From: DASWIV01 sp036397475
GTDB taxonomy: Bacteria; JAJVIF01; JAPKYR01
Direction: 5' to 3'
Assembly: GCA_036397475.1 (NCBI GenBank)
Contig: DASWIV010000282.1
Location: forward strand, 1 to 13,683
Length of the DNA stretch: 13,683 bases
Shown piece by piece: positions 7,284 through 13,683 of this stretch. Position 1 is the first letter of the stretch. Each line of letters begins with the position of its first letter. The position numbers and the translations under genes are program-made. The notes under the pieces are model-generated. The model searched no databases and had not been told where the DNA came from. It saw nothing but the letters and a program-made list of their open reading frames with translations.

Positions 7284-7556
7284 ATGAAAATCGACACATA
7301 CACCAAATTCATCCTGACCGCCCTTACCATCGGAGTATGGGCTCTCGCCATTTCGTTCTTTGTGCGTCCGATGCCCCTGCTGGCATCCGGCGAGGCGATG
7401 GACGTAAAAATAGTAGACATATCTTCATCCATTTACGAACCGCTTCCAATTGAGATCAGGGAAATTTACGGGTCGTTAAGTAATTCTATCCCGGTAGAGA
7501 TAGAGGATGTGGACTCGGGGATCTATAACGAGATCCCGGTCAGAGTGAGAGATTAA
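7284..7556 (+). CDS. 90-residue membrane-anchored protein with short beta-strand repeats
   Basis: I recognise no named family. The N-terminus MKIDTYTK is followed by one hydrophobic segment (about residues 9-27, ILTALTIGVWALAISFFV) that should act as a membrane anchor or uncleaved signal. The exported part is acidic and built from short repeats: IYEPLPIEIREI (50-61), LSNSIPVEIEDV (65-76) and IYNEIPVRVRD (80-90). MDVKIVDIS (39-47) may be a further half-repeat. Each unit has the pattern (L/I)P(I/V)xxxx(alternating charge), as in an edge-to-edge beta arrangement. The start at 7284 is chosen because GAGG lies 7 bases upstream and the hydrophobic segment follows directly. An in-frame ATG at 7239 lies within the preceding terminator. 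The gene stands alone between a terminator and a convergent operon. Short proteins of one TM plus a small soluble tail are common, so function stays unknown. Confidence 0.8.
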   Translation: MKIDTYTKFILTALTIGVWALAISFFVRPMPLLASGEAMDVKIVDISSSIYEPLPIEIREIYGSLSNSIPVEIEDVDSGIYNEIPVRVRD

Positions 7557-7604
7557 TATTTTTTTGGAGCGCAGGTGTCCACACCGGCACATCGATCACC
7601 CACG

Positions 7605-7626
7605 AAAATTCACCAGTTTGAATTTT
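7605..7626. terminator. AT-rich hairpin between convergent genes
   Basis: AAAATTC/GAATTTT (7605-7611 and 7620-7626) forms a 7-bp stem with an 8-base loop in the 85-base gap between the convergent 90-residue protein gene and the crotonase gene. Its placement fits a shared bidirectional terminator. The low GC content makes it a weak one. Confidence 0.3.
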
Positions 7627-7641
7627 GTTCGCGCCGCCGGA

Positions 7642-8430
7642 TTACCTGCCTTTAAATTGCGGGTCGCGCTTTTCAATGAACGCATTCAGTCCTTCCTTGC
7701 CGTCTTCTGTCGAGAAGCATAATCCGAAAACTTCCGCCTCGAAATTACCGCCCTCGTCGAGTGTCGAGTTTAATCCCGTGTTCACGGAATCGATGATGAA
7801 GCGTACCGCTATCGGACCCTGGACGAGAATTTCCTTCATAATTTCAACAGCCTTGTTCATAACCTCTCCGTGGGGAACAACATGGTTCACAAGCCCTATG
7901 GACAATGCCTCATCTGCTTTTATCATACGTCCGGTCATCAGAAGCTCGAGCGCCTTTGCCTTCCCGACTATTCTCGGAAGCCTCACGGTCCCCATGAATC
8001 CAGGCGTCAGTCCCAGGTGAACCTCCGGCTGGCCGAACCTGGCTTTTTCGCTCGCCACACGTATATGGCACGCCATTGCGTATTCGTTTCCGCCTCCAAG
8101 GCAGAATCCGTTTATCGCGGCAATAACAGGCTTGGGAAATTTATCGATCCGATTGAATACTTTCATCATGTTGCGTGACCAGATGGCTGCCTCGACCGCG
8201 TTCTTTTCGGCAAGCTCTTTAATGTCCGCCCCCGCGATGAAGGCTTTCGACTCGCCGCCGGTAAAAATGATCCCTCCAACAGATTCATCGGTTTCGAATT
8301 TATCCATCATGTCGGTGACTTCGGCGAATACTTCTGTATTGAGCGCGTTAAGCGCGTCGGGACGGTTAAAGGTTACGGTCGCGATTTTGTCGGAGATCTC
8401 GACCAGTAGATTTTTATATTGATATGTCAT
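7642..8430 (-). CDS. Enoyl-CoA hydratase/isomerase (crotonase family)
   Basis: This 262-residue protein has the usual crotonase length. Such enzymes add water to 2-enoyl-CoA to give 3-hydroxyacyl-CoA. The oxyanion-hole segment AFIAGADI (63-70) and GGGNEYAMA (112-120) are present. Both catalytic glutamates of true hydratases are found, Glu116 and Glu136, 20 residues apart as in rat mitochondrial hydratase (Glu144 and Glu164). FGQPEVHLGLTPG (132-144) and the C-terminal EGLNAFIEKRDPQFKG also fit. It is the last gene of a minus-strand operon that starts with a 3-hydroxyacyl-CoA dehydrogenase, the enzyme of the adjacent step. This supports a role in short-chain beta-oxidation or in the reverse route to butanoyl-CoA. 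The start is preceded by a GGGGG run about 9 bases upstream. Thiolase and acyl-CoA dehydrogenase are not in the window, so direction and substrate chain length are open. Some crotonases have other reactions, but the two glutamates favour hydration. Confidence 0.95.
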   Translation of the reverse strand: MTYQYKNLLVEISDKIATVTFNRPDALNALNTEVFAEVTDMMDKFETDESVGGIIFTGGESKAFIAGADIKELAEKNAVEAAIWSRNMMKVFNRIDKFPKPVIAAINGFCLGGGNEYAMACHIRVASEKARFGQPEVHLGLTPGFMGTVRLPRIVGKAKALELLMTGRMIKADEALSIGLVNHVVPHGEVMNKAVEIMKEILVQGPIAVRFIIDSVNTGLNSTLDEGGNFEAEVFGLCFSTEDGKEGLNAFIEKRDPQFKGR

Positions 8431-8473
8431 GATTTATACCCCCATCAGAAAGATGTCGTAATTTATTTCTTCT

Positions 8474-9037
8474 TCACCTGATATTGTCTCTAACGAAATA
8501 TCCTGTAAGGACCAGCACAATTCCTGTCCAGAAAAGAATAACACTCTTTTTCAAAATTGCCGGTCCCAGGAACATCGCATTGATCTCATCTTTCACCCAG
8601 CCAGGAATGAAGTTGTACGAATCATCATTTGTCAGCAGCACCACGATGATATCTTTCGAATCAGGATGGTTGGCTTCGGGAAGATAGGCGATCTCCTGGA
8701 CTATGATTGTTATGTCCCAGCCTTCAAGATCTTCCTTCACCGGTAGTCCCTGTTTATTCCGGAAATTGAAATCGGTGAGAATCGCCCGGGATATCTCATC
8801 GAATCCCCTGTCGCCCTTGATCAGGATGTCACCGTCATCCATTAATTTTGAAATGCCTGCCATCGCGTTAGCGTAGCGGGGAGCCGCCATATTGTAGACA
8901 AATTCGTAATTTTCAGCGTCCGAGAGATAGTAACCGGAAACGCAGAACAGTACACCAAGCACGAAAAGTATCGGACCAATGATATTTTTTTTCCCTTGGT
9001 CCTCCCCTTTCGTCTTACTGGCCGGTTTAGATATCAT
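8474..9037 (-). CDS. Unknown membrane protein with two terminal helices
   Basis: No family is recognised. The 187-residue protein has a charged lysine-rich N-terminus (1-18), a hydrophobic segment at about 19-38, a soluble middle part of some 125 residues and a second hydrophobic segment at about 165-183, ending in RDNIR. Both ends would therefore lie in the cytoplasm and the middle part outside the membrane. The middle contains DITIIVQEIAYLPE and DIIVVLLTNDDSYN, which look like paired beta strands of an alpha/beta or ferredoxin-like fold, and an FIPGWVKDEI turn. Its ATG overlaps the stop codon of the dehydrogenase gene (ATGA, 9037-9034), and it has no strong ribosome-binding site of its own, so it is probably translationally coupled. 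A gap of 43 bases separates it from the crotonase gene. Its place between two acyl-CoA enzymes is unusual. I propose no activity. Confidence 0.85.
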   Translation of the reverse strand: MISKPASKTKGEDQGKKNIIGPILFVLGVLFCVSGYYLSDAENYEFVYNMAAPRYANAMAGISKLMDDGDILIKGDRGFDEISRAILTDFNFRNKQGLPVKEDLEGWDITIIVQEIAYLPEANHPDSKDIIVVLLTNDDSYNFIPGWVKDEINAMFLGPAILKKSVILFWTGIVLVLTGYFVRDNIR

Positions 9038-9885
9038 GAGTAATCATAAAACCCCTTGCCGGATTTTTTGCCGAGATGTCCGGCACGCACCATTCGCCTT
9101 AGAATAGGAGGGGGAGCGAATTTTTCGTTTTTATATTCCTCGTACATTATCTCCCCTACCCACATGGCGGTATCGAGTCCGATCAGGTCGATAAGTGCCA
9201 GTGGCCCCATTGGGTAACCCGCTCCGAGTTTCATCGCGGTGTCGATATCCTCGGCGCTCGCCAGTCCCTGGGCATACACCATTGCCGCATCGTTGAGATA
9301 AGGTACTAGCAGCCGGTTAACGATAAATCCTGGAGAATCGACCGTTCGTACTCCCTTTTTGCCGATTTTATCTACAAATTCCGCGGCGGCTTCCATTGTA
9401 TCCCCGGAAGTCTGGAGCGCCCTGATAATTTCAACCAGCTTCATCATCGGTGCGGGATTGAAGAAATGAAGCCCGACAAATTGCTCAGGACGTCCGGACG
9501 CAGTCGCCTGCTCGGTTATTGAAAGGCTGGATGTATTAGATGCAAAAATAGTGTCAGATTTGCAGATATCGCCAAGCTTTCTCCACAGGTCCTGTTTCAG
9601 GTTCATCCGTTCGATGATGACTTCGATTATTATGTCGCAGTCACTGAGGTCGTTCAGGCTTAGTGTGCCTGTCATGCGGGACTTGGCCGCTTCCCCGTCG
9701 GCTTCCTCCATCCGCTTTTTGCGGACCATGCGGTCGAAATACGTAACGACAGCCTCAAGGCCTTTATCGAGGAAAGATTGTTCTATCTCGCAGCCGATGA
9801 CTTCGAGACCGGCGCTGAGTGCCACGATTGCGATACCGTGACCCATTGTACCGAGCCCAACCACTCCTACTTTTTTGACGTCCAT
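9034..9885 (-). CDS. hbd: 3-hydroxyacyl-CoA (3-hydroxybutanoyl-CoA) dehydrogenase
   Basis: This enzyme interconverts (S)-3-hydroxyacyl-CoA and 3-oxoacyl-CoA with NAD(P)(H). The 283 residues are the full single-domain bacterial length. The Rossmann motif is GLGTMG (10-15), with Glu33 at the end of beta-2, where acidic residues favour NAD. SNTSS (116-120) binds substrate. His140 in GLHFFNPAP and Glu152 in KLVEI form the catalytic pair, 12 residues apart as in the human enzyme (His158 and Glu170). DSPGFIVNRLL and the C-terminal GKKSGKGFYDYS are family signatures. It is the first gene of the minus-strand operon, with GGAGGG 5 bases before the ATG. The downstream crotonase would supply or use its substrate. 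The symbol hbd is used because length and motifs match Hbd/PaaH. The exact chain-length preference cannot be read from the sequence. Confidence 0.95.
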   Translation of the reverse strand: MDVKKVGVVGLGTMGHGIAIVALSAGLEVIGCEIEQSFLDKGLEAVVTYFDRMVRKKRMEEADGEAAKSRMTGTLSLNDLSDCDIIIEVIIERMNLKQDLWRKLGDICKSDTIFASNTSSLSITEQATASGRPEQFVGLHFFNPAPMMKLVEIIRALQTSGDTMEAAAEFVDKIGKKGVRTVDSPGFIVNRLLVPYLNDAAMVYAQGLASAEDIDTAMKLGAGYPMGPLALIDLIGLDTAMWVGEIMYEEYKNEKFAPPPILRRMVRAGHLGKKSGKGFYDYS

Positions 9886-10042
9886 CGCGTCCCTCCAGCC
9901 AATCGTGATTTACCAGCTCTCCGGGAAAGTGTGAGTTTACCATTAGAGAATATGGGGATAAAAGACGGTAATGATTACACCAGTTAAATTATTGCAATCC
10001 ATGCGCTATACTCATAACTTGATGAATGCCGGAGGATGAACG
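9886..10042. promoter_or_regulatory. Divergent promoter region, acyl-CoA operon and secreted-protein operon
   Basis: These 157 bases must hold promoters in both directions. On the plus strand TATACT (10007-10012) gives a leader of about 25 bases, but only TTAAAT (9984-9989) stands at -35. On the minus strand a TTTATC...TAAACT pair with a 17-base spacer is seen, also weak. Ribosome-binding sites are clear on both sides: GGAGGG before hbd and GGAGG (10031-10035) before the gene at 10043. I see no obvious operator palindrome. Confidence 0.4.
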
Positions 10043-11242
10043 ATGAGGATATCCTATTCAGCGATCTTACTCGCCTTATTATTTTTGTCAGCCAATACGG
10101 TCTTTGGACAGGAATTGAATGTTCAGGGCAATAATGACAGCCGGGATTCTGCAATTGCACGGTTTTCAACGGCTGATGCCCAGTACATCGAGGAAGCGCT
10201 TGATCTTGCAGGCACGAATAGCCAATCGCTTGTTAATGGTCTTTTGCAGATCCCTGATGAGTGGCTTCCCGGGGCTGCGTTCCTCATTGAAAATCTGCCT
10301 GTTGAGGATCTCACTGTAATTTCAGAGGAACTGTTTGTGGCGACACTTCGGGACGCGTACTATGCCCACAACAATTTCCCATGGGCACAGAATTTATCTG
10401 TCGAGGATTTTTTCCACTATGTCCTTCCTCCACGAGTTTCCCAGGAACCACTGGAAAAATGGCGTGAAGTCTTTCTGGCAGAATTGGAGCCGCTGGTTAG
10501 AAATGCTGAGACGATTGAAGAAGCAACCGATATCGTAAATGAGTGGATGTGGTCTCAGGTTTCATTCAAGCAGACTCAAAGGCGAGACCAGGGACCGTTT
10601 GAGACACTCGCCGGAGGTTGCGGACGTTGCGAAGAGCTGATGATACTGCAGATCGATGCATGCAGGTCGGTAGGGATTCCCGCACGGCAGGCGTGGACCC
10701 CGTACTGGACGTACCAGGATAACAACCACGCGTGGACAGAGTTCATGAATTCTGACGGCGAGTGGTACCAGAAGGATGGCTGGATCAATATCCCCACACA
10801 AAGAACAAATTTCATTTTCTCCGTTCCGTTCGGTATTCCCGAGAATGACCCACATATTTACAGGACAGATGATAAGCCGGGATCGAGATATTCGATACTT
10901 AATTCTATAGGGAATTACAGGGACACATGCGTTCTGAATATATCTGTGATCGATGAGAGCGGCAATCCGGTAGGGGACACGAATGTTGTGCTGAGCGTTT
11001 ATAACTGGGGAGCGCTGAGGTCGGTCGCACGCGGAAAAACCGACGAGAATGGAGTATACAGGATCGAGGCAGGAGTCGGAGGGCATTTCATTTCGGCTGG
11101 CAACAGTGAACGAGGAGCTTGCATGTCAATTCAGCTTGAGGAAGCCGGAGATATTGATCTGACACTTGTACTCATGCCATTGGATGAAATAGAAACACCC
11201 GATTCGTTCTGGCTACGGTACCCGATGCCGGAGGAGGGATGA
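10043..11242 (+). CDS. Secreted transglutaminase-like protein with intact catalytic triad
   Basis: The 399-residue protein has a signal peptide (residues 1-22, cleavage after VFG). Residues about 35-170 are a helical N-terminal domain shared with the next gene. The transglutaminase-like core covers about 185-250: GRCEELM with Cys196, GIPARQAW at 211-218, NNHAWTEF with His229, and KDGWI with Asp245. The distances from Cys196 to GIPAR (15 residues) and from His229 to Asp245 (16) fit the papain-like triad of this fold. The core is followed by a beta-sandwich resembling carboxypeptidase regulatory-like domains (about 296-378, VIDESGNPVGDTNVVLSVYNWG). Such proteins act outside the cytoplasm as peptidases, amidases or crosslinkers. 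The substrate here is unknown. GGAGG 7 bases upstream supports the start. The stop is one base before the paralogous gene, whose ribosome-binding site lies in its last codons, so the pair is coupled. Confidence 0.88.
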   Translation: MRISYSAILLALLFLSANTVFGQELNVQGNNDSRDSAIARFSTADAQYIEEALDLAGTNSQSLVNGLLQIPDEWLPGAAFLIENLPVEDLTVISEELFVATLRDAYYAHNNFPWAQNLSVEDFFHYVLPPRVSQEPLEKWREVFLAELEPLVRNAETIEEATDIVNEWMWSQVSFKQTQRRDQGPFETLAGGCGRCEELMILQIDACRSVGIPARQAWTPYWTYQDNNHAWTEFMNSDGEWYQKDGWINIPTQRTNFIFSVPFGIPENDPHIYRTDDKPGSRYSILNSIGNYRDTCVLNISVIDESGNPVGDTNVVLSVYNWGALRSVARGKTDENGVYRIEAGVGGHFISAGNSERGACMSIQLEEAGDIDLTLVLMPLDEIETPDSFWLRYPMPEEG

Positions 11243-11243
11243 A

Positions 11244-12878
11244 ATGAGATTTTTCCTGGCAGGAATTTTCATTTTCGCGGTATTCAATTCTCCGGCATTT
11301 GCGCAGGACAGGTTCAATCCGGAGATAAATTCGACAGAGATCGAATCGCTAGGCGAGCTTGCGGTAACGTATGAACTTGCAGACGCATTTTCCGATTCCG
11401 GCACCAACTGGATCGAGCTATATAACGGGATAATGTCGCTCGATCACCCGATGCGCGAATCTGCGTGCTGGCTGGTCCGGAAAATGCCCCACCTCGACAG
11501 GCTGGAGATGACATCGGAAACTTTGCAGGAGCATGTCGTCTACGCGTGGATGACAAAAACTCATCTGCCTTATTCCGTTCCGGAAGAATTATTCAACGAA
11601 TACATACTGACGTATCGGCTGGGCGATGAACCGGTCAGGCCGTACAGGAAATACATTTACGAAAGATATTCGGACATTTTTGCCGGACCTACACCATCTC
11701 AAACCGCGTTAAACATCAATATGTGGGTCAGCTCAAATTTTACGGTCAGGGAGCGGGGATTTTTCGGACCGCGTCCCGACCCGATTTCCGTGATCTCGGC
11801 GAAAACCGGTACCGAGGGCGATATTACGGCGGTGGCGATAGCGTGCTGCAAAACTTTCGGGATACCCGCACGCAGAGCGGCTGTGGAAGTACTGGGCGCC
11901 GAATCCGGAAGCAGGACGTGGCTTGAGATTTATTCCGACGGGGATTGGGTCCCGATGTATCCGCTTGAGCCGGATCAGTTCCGGAATTACGGAAATTTAG
12001 AAGCCGTGTACGGAAATAATGTGACGGTTGTCTCTGTATCCTCGTCGTTTTCTCAGGAACTGGTGACGTCGAAATACACCGGAACCGGGAACATCAATCT
12101 CACTTTTTTCAGGAACGATGAGATAGCGGTTGGTTACGAAGATTTTTCTGTAAATGCGTGGAATGAGGGATCGTGGGTCGCGCTCGATGATGTCTGGGTT
12201 GGAAATATTGAAAATTCAGAGCTTCCGGGAAATTACGATATTGAAATCGGGGAAGGAAACTACTTGATTATCGCAGGACTAAGGAATCAGAGAGGGGATG
12301 CGTTCGTGAGAAGTTACCCTCTATCGGTGAATTCGGGTGAGACAAGTAAGCTTGATATTGATATCGACCTTCCGGTTACCGAGATGAGTGACTTAGAGCT
12401 CGTCCCCAGGCAGATCGAGATCCCGGATATAACGCTTGATTTTTATCTCGGGGAAGTCAACCTGAACCTGCGAGAATTCATCGGGCATGGTTACACCTGC
12501 ATTTTTCTCATGAGTACCGGAACGGAATCCGGAAGCAGGATGTATCCGGTGGTGCAGGACTGGATACTCGAGAAGTCGGTTAATCCATTGTTCATTGCCG
12601 TTGGTGAAATTGAAGATACAGGCGAATTAAACGATTCCGCGGTTAATTTCCCGATGGGGCTTTTTTACCCGGACACTGACGGATCTATTGCCGCAGAATT
12701 TGGATACCAGCCCGACGAGTCGGGAAATTACGAGAAATTTCCTGTCGTGATCTTGATTAATGGCTCAGGTGAAATAATATACTTCTCGGAAGGACTGTAC
12801 CTTTCGGTTGACGACGGTCTGAGTCGAGCGATGGAAATGGAAATTTCAGAAGCCGAACCGATCCTGCGGCCGTCCTGA
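11244..12878 (+). CDS. Degenerate transglutaminase-like paralogue fused to a thioredoxin-like domain
   Basis: The 544-residue protein has a signal peptide (1-20, AFA-QD). Residues about 31-240 align by eye with the preceding protein, including the helical domain and CCKTFGIPARRA (201-212). Each catalytic position is replaced, however: Cys196 of the paralogue falls on Glu191, His229 on Arg224 (SRTWLEIY) and Asp245 on Tyr239. A beta-sandwich (about 283-378) follows. The C-terminal part (about 392-535, IPDITLDFYLGEVNLNLREF, then FLMSTGTESGSR, then VVILINGSGEIIYFSEGL) has the layout of a TlpA/peroxiredoxin-like thioredoxin fold. It lacks the CxxC: the only cysteine there is Cys419, before the expected site. 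I infer a non-catalytic binding or scaffold protein that may work with the active paralogue encoded one base upstream. GGAGGG at the end of the upstream gene serves as the ribosome-binding site. The frame is intact, so it is not a pseudogene. Confidence 0.82.
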   Translation: MRFFLAGIFIFAVFNSPAFAQDRFNPEINSTEIESLGELAVTYELADAFSDSGTNWIELYNGIMSLDHPMRESACWLVRKMPHLDRLEMTSETLQEHVVYAWMTKTHLPYSVPEELFNEYILTYRLGDEPVRPYRKYIYERYSDIFAGPTPSQTALNINMWVSSNFTVRERGFFGPRPDPISVISAKTGTEGDITAVAIACCKTFGIPARRAAVEVLGAESGSRTWLEIYSDGDWVPMYPLEPDQFRNYGNLEAVYGNNVTVVSVSSSFSQELVTSKYTGTGNINLTFFRNDEIAVGYEDFSVNAWNEGSWVALDDVWVGNIENSELPGNYDIEIGEGNYLIIAGLRNQRGDAFVRSYPLSVNSGETSKLDIDIDLPVTEMSDLELVPRQIEIPDITLDFYLGEVNLNLREFIGHGYTCIFLMSTGTESGSRMYPVVQDWILEKSVNPLFIAVGEIEDTGELNDSAVNFPMGLFYPDTDGSIAAEFGYQPDESGNYEKFPVVILINGSGEIIYFSEGLYLSVDDGLSRAMEMEISEAEPILRPS

Positions 12879-12920
12879 GTCATCTACATTATTAGCTTAA
12901 GATTTTAAGGAATTCTTTAT

Positions 12921-13535
12921 ATGAGTAAGATACATTCCCTTTTGATAATTGCGCTTGTAACTTTATTTCTGGCTCCAGCGGCCTTCGCACAGGATGACAG
13001 CGGCGATGAGGATCTGTTTGTGCTCCACGATCCGACGTATGTGAATGAGGAATACGGGTTCGGGGTCGCACTTCCGGACAATTACAGGGGATTCAATTTA
13101 AGCGGCGATGAGATCTTCATGGCACAGTTTCTCAGCGATCCTGAACTGCCGTCCGGGCAGCTTACAATTGAGGAACTTCCGGAAGATATAGTCGATTCGT
13201 CAGGATTCTGGTTATGGATCAAACAGCGCGATCCCGCGACTGAAAATAATCTGACGTACGAGAAAACGTCGTCAGTAGCCGGAACAGGTGCTATCCAGAC
13301 AAGGATAGAACGGATTGAGCGCGGCGGATATATTTTGATCCTGAGCTGGATATTTGTCCATGACGGGTATGGATACACGTTATCCGTTACCCCGGGTATG
13401 GACATGGATGTAGACGCCACACGCGATCTAGGGACAACACTGTCGGAGCAATTCAGGTGGATGACCGCGGAAGAGATCGGGGAATTTAACTCTGAAACGG
13501 ACGAGACAGAGATACCCGCGGGTGAAGAATTTTAA
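12921..13535 (+). CDS. Secreted protein of unknown function, 204 residues
   Basis: A signal peptide (residues 1-23, LAPAAFA-QDD) is followed by an acidic stretch and a compact domain starting DPTYVNEEYGFGVALPDNY. A short YxNxxYGFxxxLP opening of this kind is found in many PsbP/DcrB-like or related alpha/beta lipid- or surface-associated folds. I offer that only as a fold-level guess. The rest alternates strands and turns (GYILILSWIFVHDGYGYTLSVTPG at about 135-158, presumably central strands) and ends in an acidic tail (ETDETEIPAGEEF). There is no cysteine after the signal peptide and no catalytic motif is seen. AAGGA lies 9 bases upstream of the ATG. The gap to the preceding gene is 42 bases with no terminator, so it is probably the third gene of the same operon and shares the export route of the transglutaminase-like pair. 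Confidence 0.8.
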   Translation: MSKIHSLLIIALVTLFLAPAAFAQDDSGDEDLFVLHDPTYVNEEYGFGVALPDNYRGFNLSGDEIFMAQFLSDPELPSGQLTIEELPEDIVDSSGFWLWIKQRDPATENNLTYEKTSSVAGTGAIQTRIERIERGGYILILSWIFVHDGYGYTLSVTPGMDMDVDATRDLGTTLSEQFRWMTAEEIGEFNSETDETEIPAGEEF

Positions 13536-13683
13536 GCGGACAAAATTCACTCAGAACAAGTAATGTGGTTAAATATGTGCCGATTGGTATATCGGTATGA
13601 TAATTGCAGCGTAAAAAAATAGGCGAATCAGTACGTGATATACATTATCCGTGGAAATTAATAAGGTAACGTAAAATATATCT
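13536..13683. other. AT-rich tail of the window without a gene
   Basis: No open frame, tRNA or strong terminator is seen. The only structure is a short 5-bp inverted repeat CCGAT/ATCGG (13580-13584 and 13591-13595) without a U-run. The preceding operon therefore has no intrinsic terminator within the window. Confidence 0.4.

Noticed and set aside
1..13683. Genome-wide reassignment of TAG as a sense codon
   Set aside because: TAG properly ends nrdJ (6472-6474, followed by a terminator) and the RRM gene, so it serves as a normal stop here.

Overview
The window (about 13.7 kb, moderate GC) reads as chromosome of a free-living, probably Gram-negative-type bacterium from a poorly characterised lineage. 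Four predicted proteins carry Sec signal peptides, several ending in the AxA-Q form, and most of the secreted ones match no family I can name. The housekeeping genes present are a class II (B12-dependent) ribonucleotide reductase, an RRM-type RNA-binding protein and two fatty-acid/butanoyl-CoA-type enzymes. Repeat-rich secreted proteins together with a pre-peptidase C-terminal (PPC)-like domain are often seen in uncultured FCB-like or other candidate phyla, but I cannot assign a phylum from this sequence.

Layout. 1-661 (-) is a broken secreted-protein gene: it lacks a clear start, and a TAG interrupts a reading frame that stays open to the window edge. 763-3051 (-) encodes a 762-residue secreted protein with twelve GDDxY-type repeats. 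A 669-base AT-rich divergent intergenic region follows, with a possible structured leader. 3721-6474 (+) is nrdJ, closed by a strong intrinsic terminator. 6549-6719 is an unusual 171-bp element bounded by a perfect 22-bp inverted repeat. It lies in front of a small RRM protein gene (6843-7136), whose leader also holds a hairpin with a CCUCCUCC loop. A terminator separates this gene from a 90-residue membrane-anchored repeat protein (7284-7556).

On the minus strand, 9885 to 7642 is a compact operon: 3-hydroxyacyl-CoA dehydrogenase, an unknown two-helix membrane protein (ATGA overlap) and a crotonase. The two enzymes catalyse consecutive steps of beta-oxidation or its reverse. Divergent from it, 10043-13535 (+) holds three secreted-protein genes. 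The first is a transglutaminase-like protein with a complete Cys-His-Asp triad. One base later comes a paralogue that has lost all three triad residues and gained a C-terminal thioredoxin-like domain without a CxxC. A third, unrelated secreted protein follows.

The most interesting items are the intact/degenerate transglutaminase pair, the 22-bp inverted-repeat element with the anti-Shine-Dalgarno hairpin beside it, the GDDxY repeat protein, and the stop-interrupted gene at the left edge. No CRISPR array, tRNA, rRNA or recognisable transposase gene was seen.
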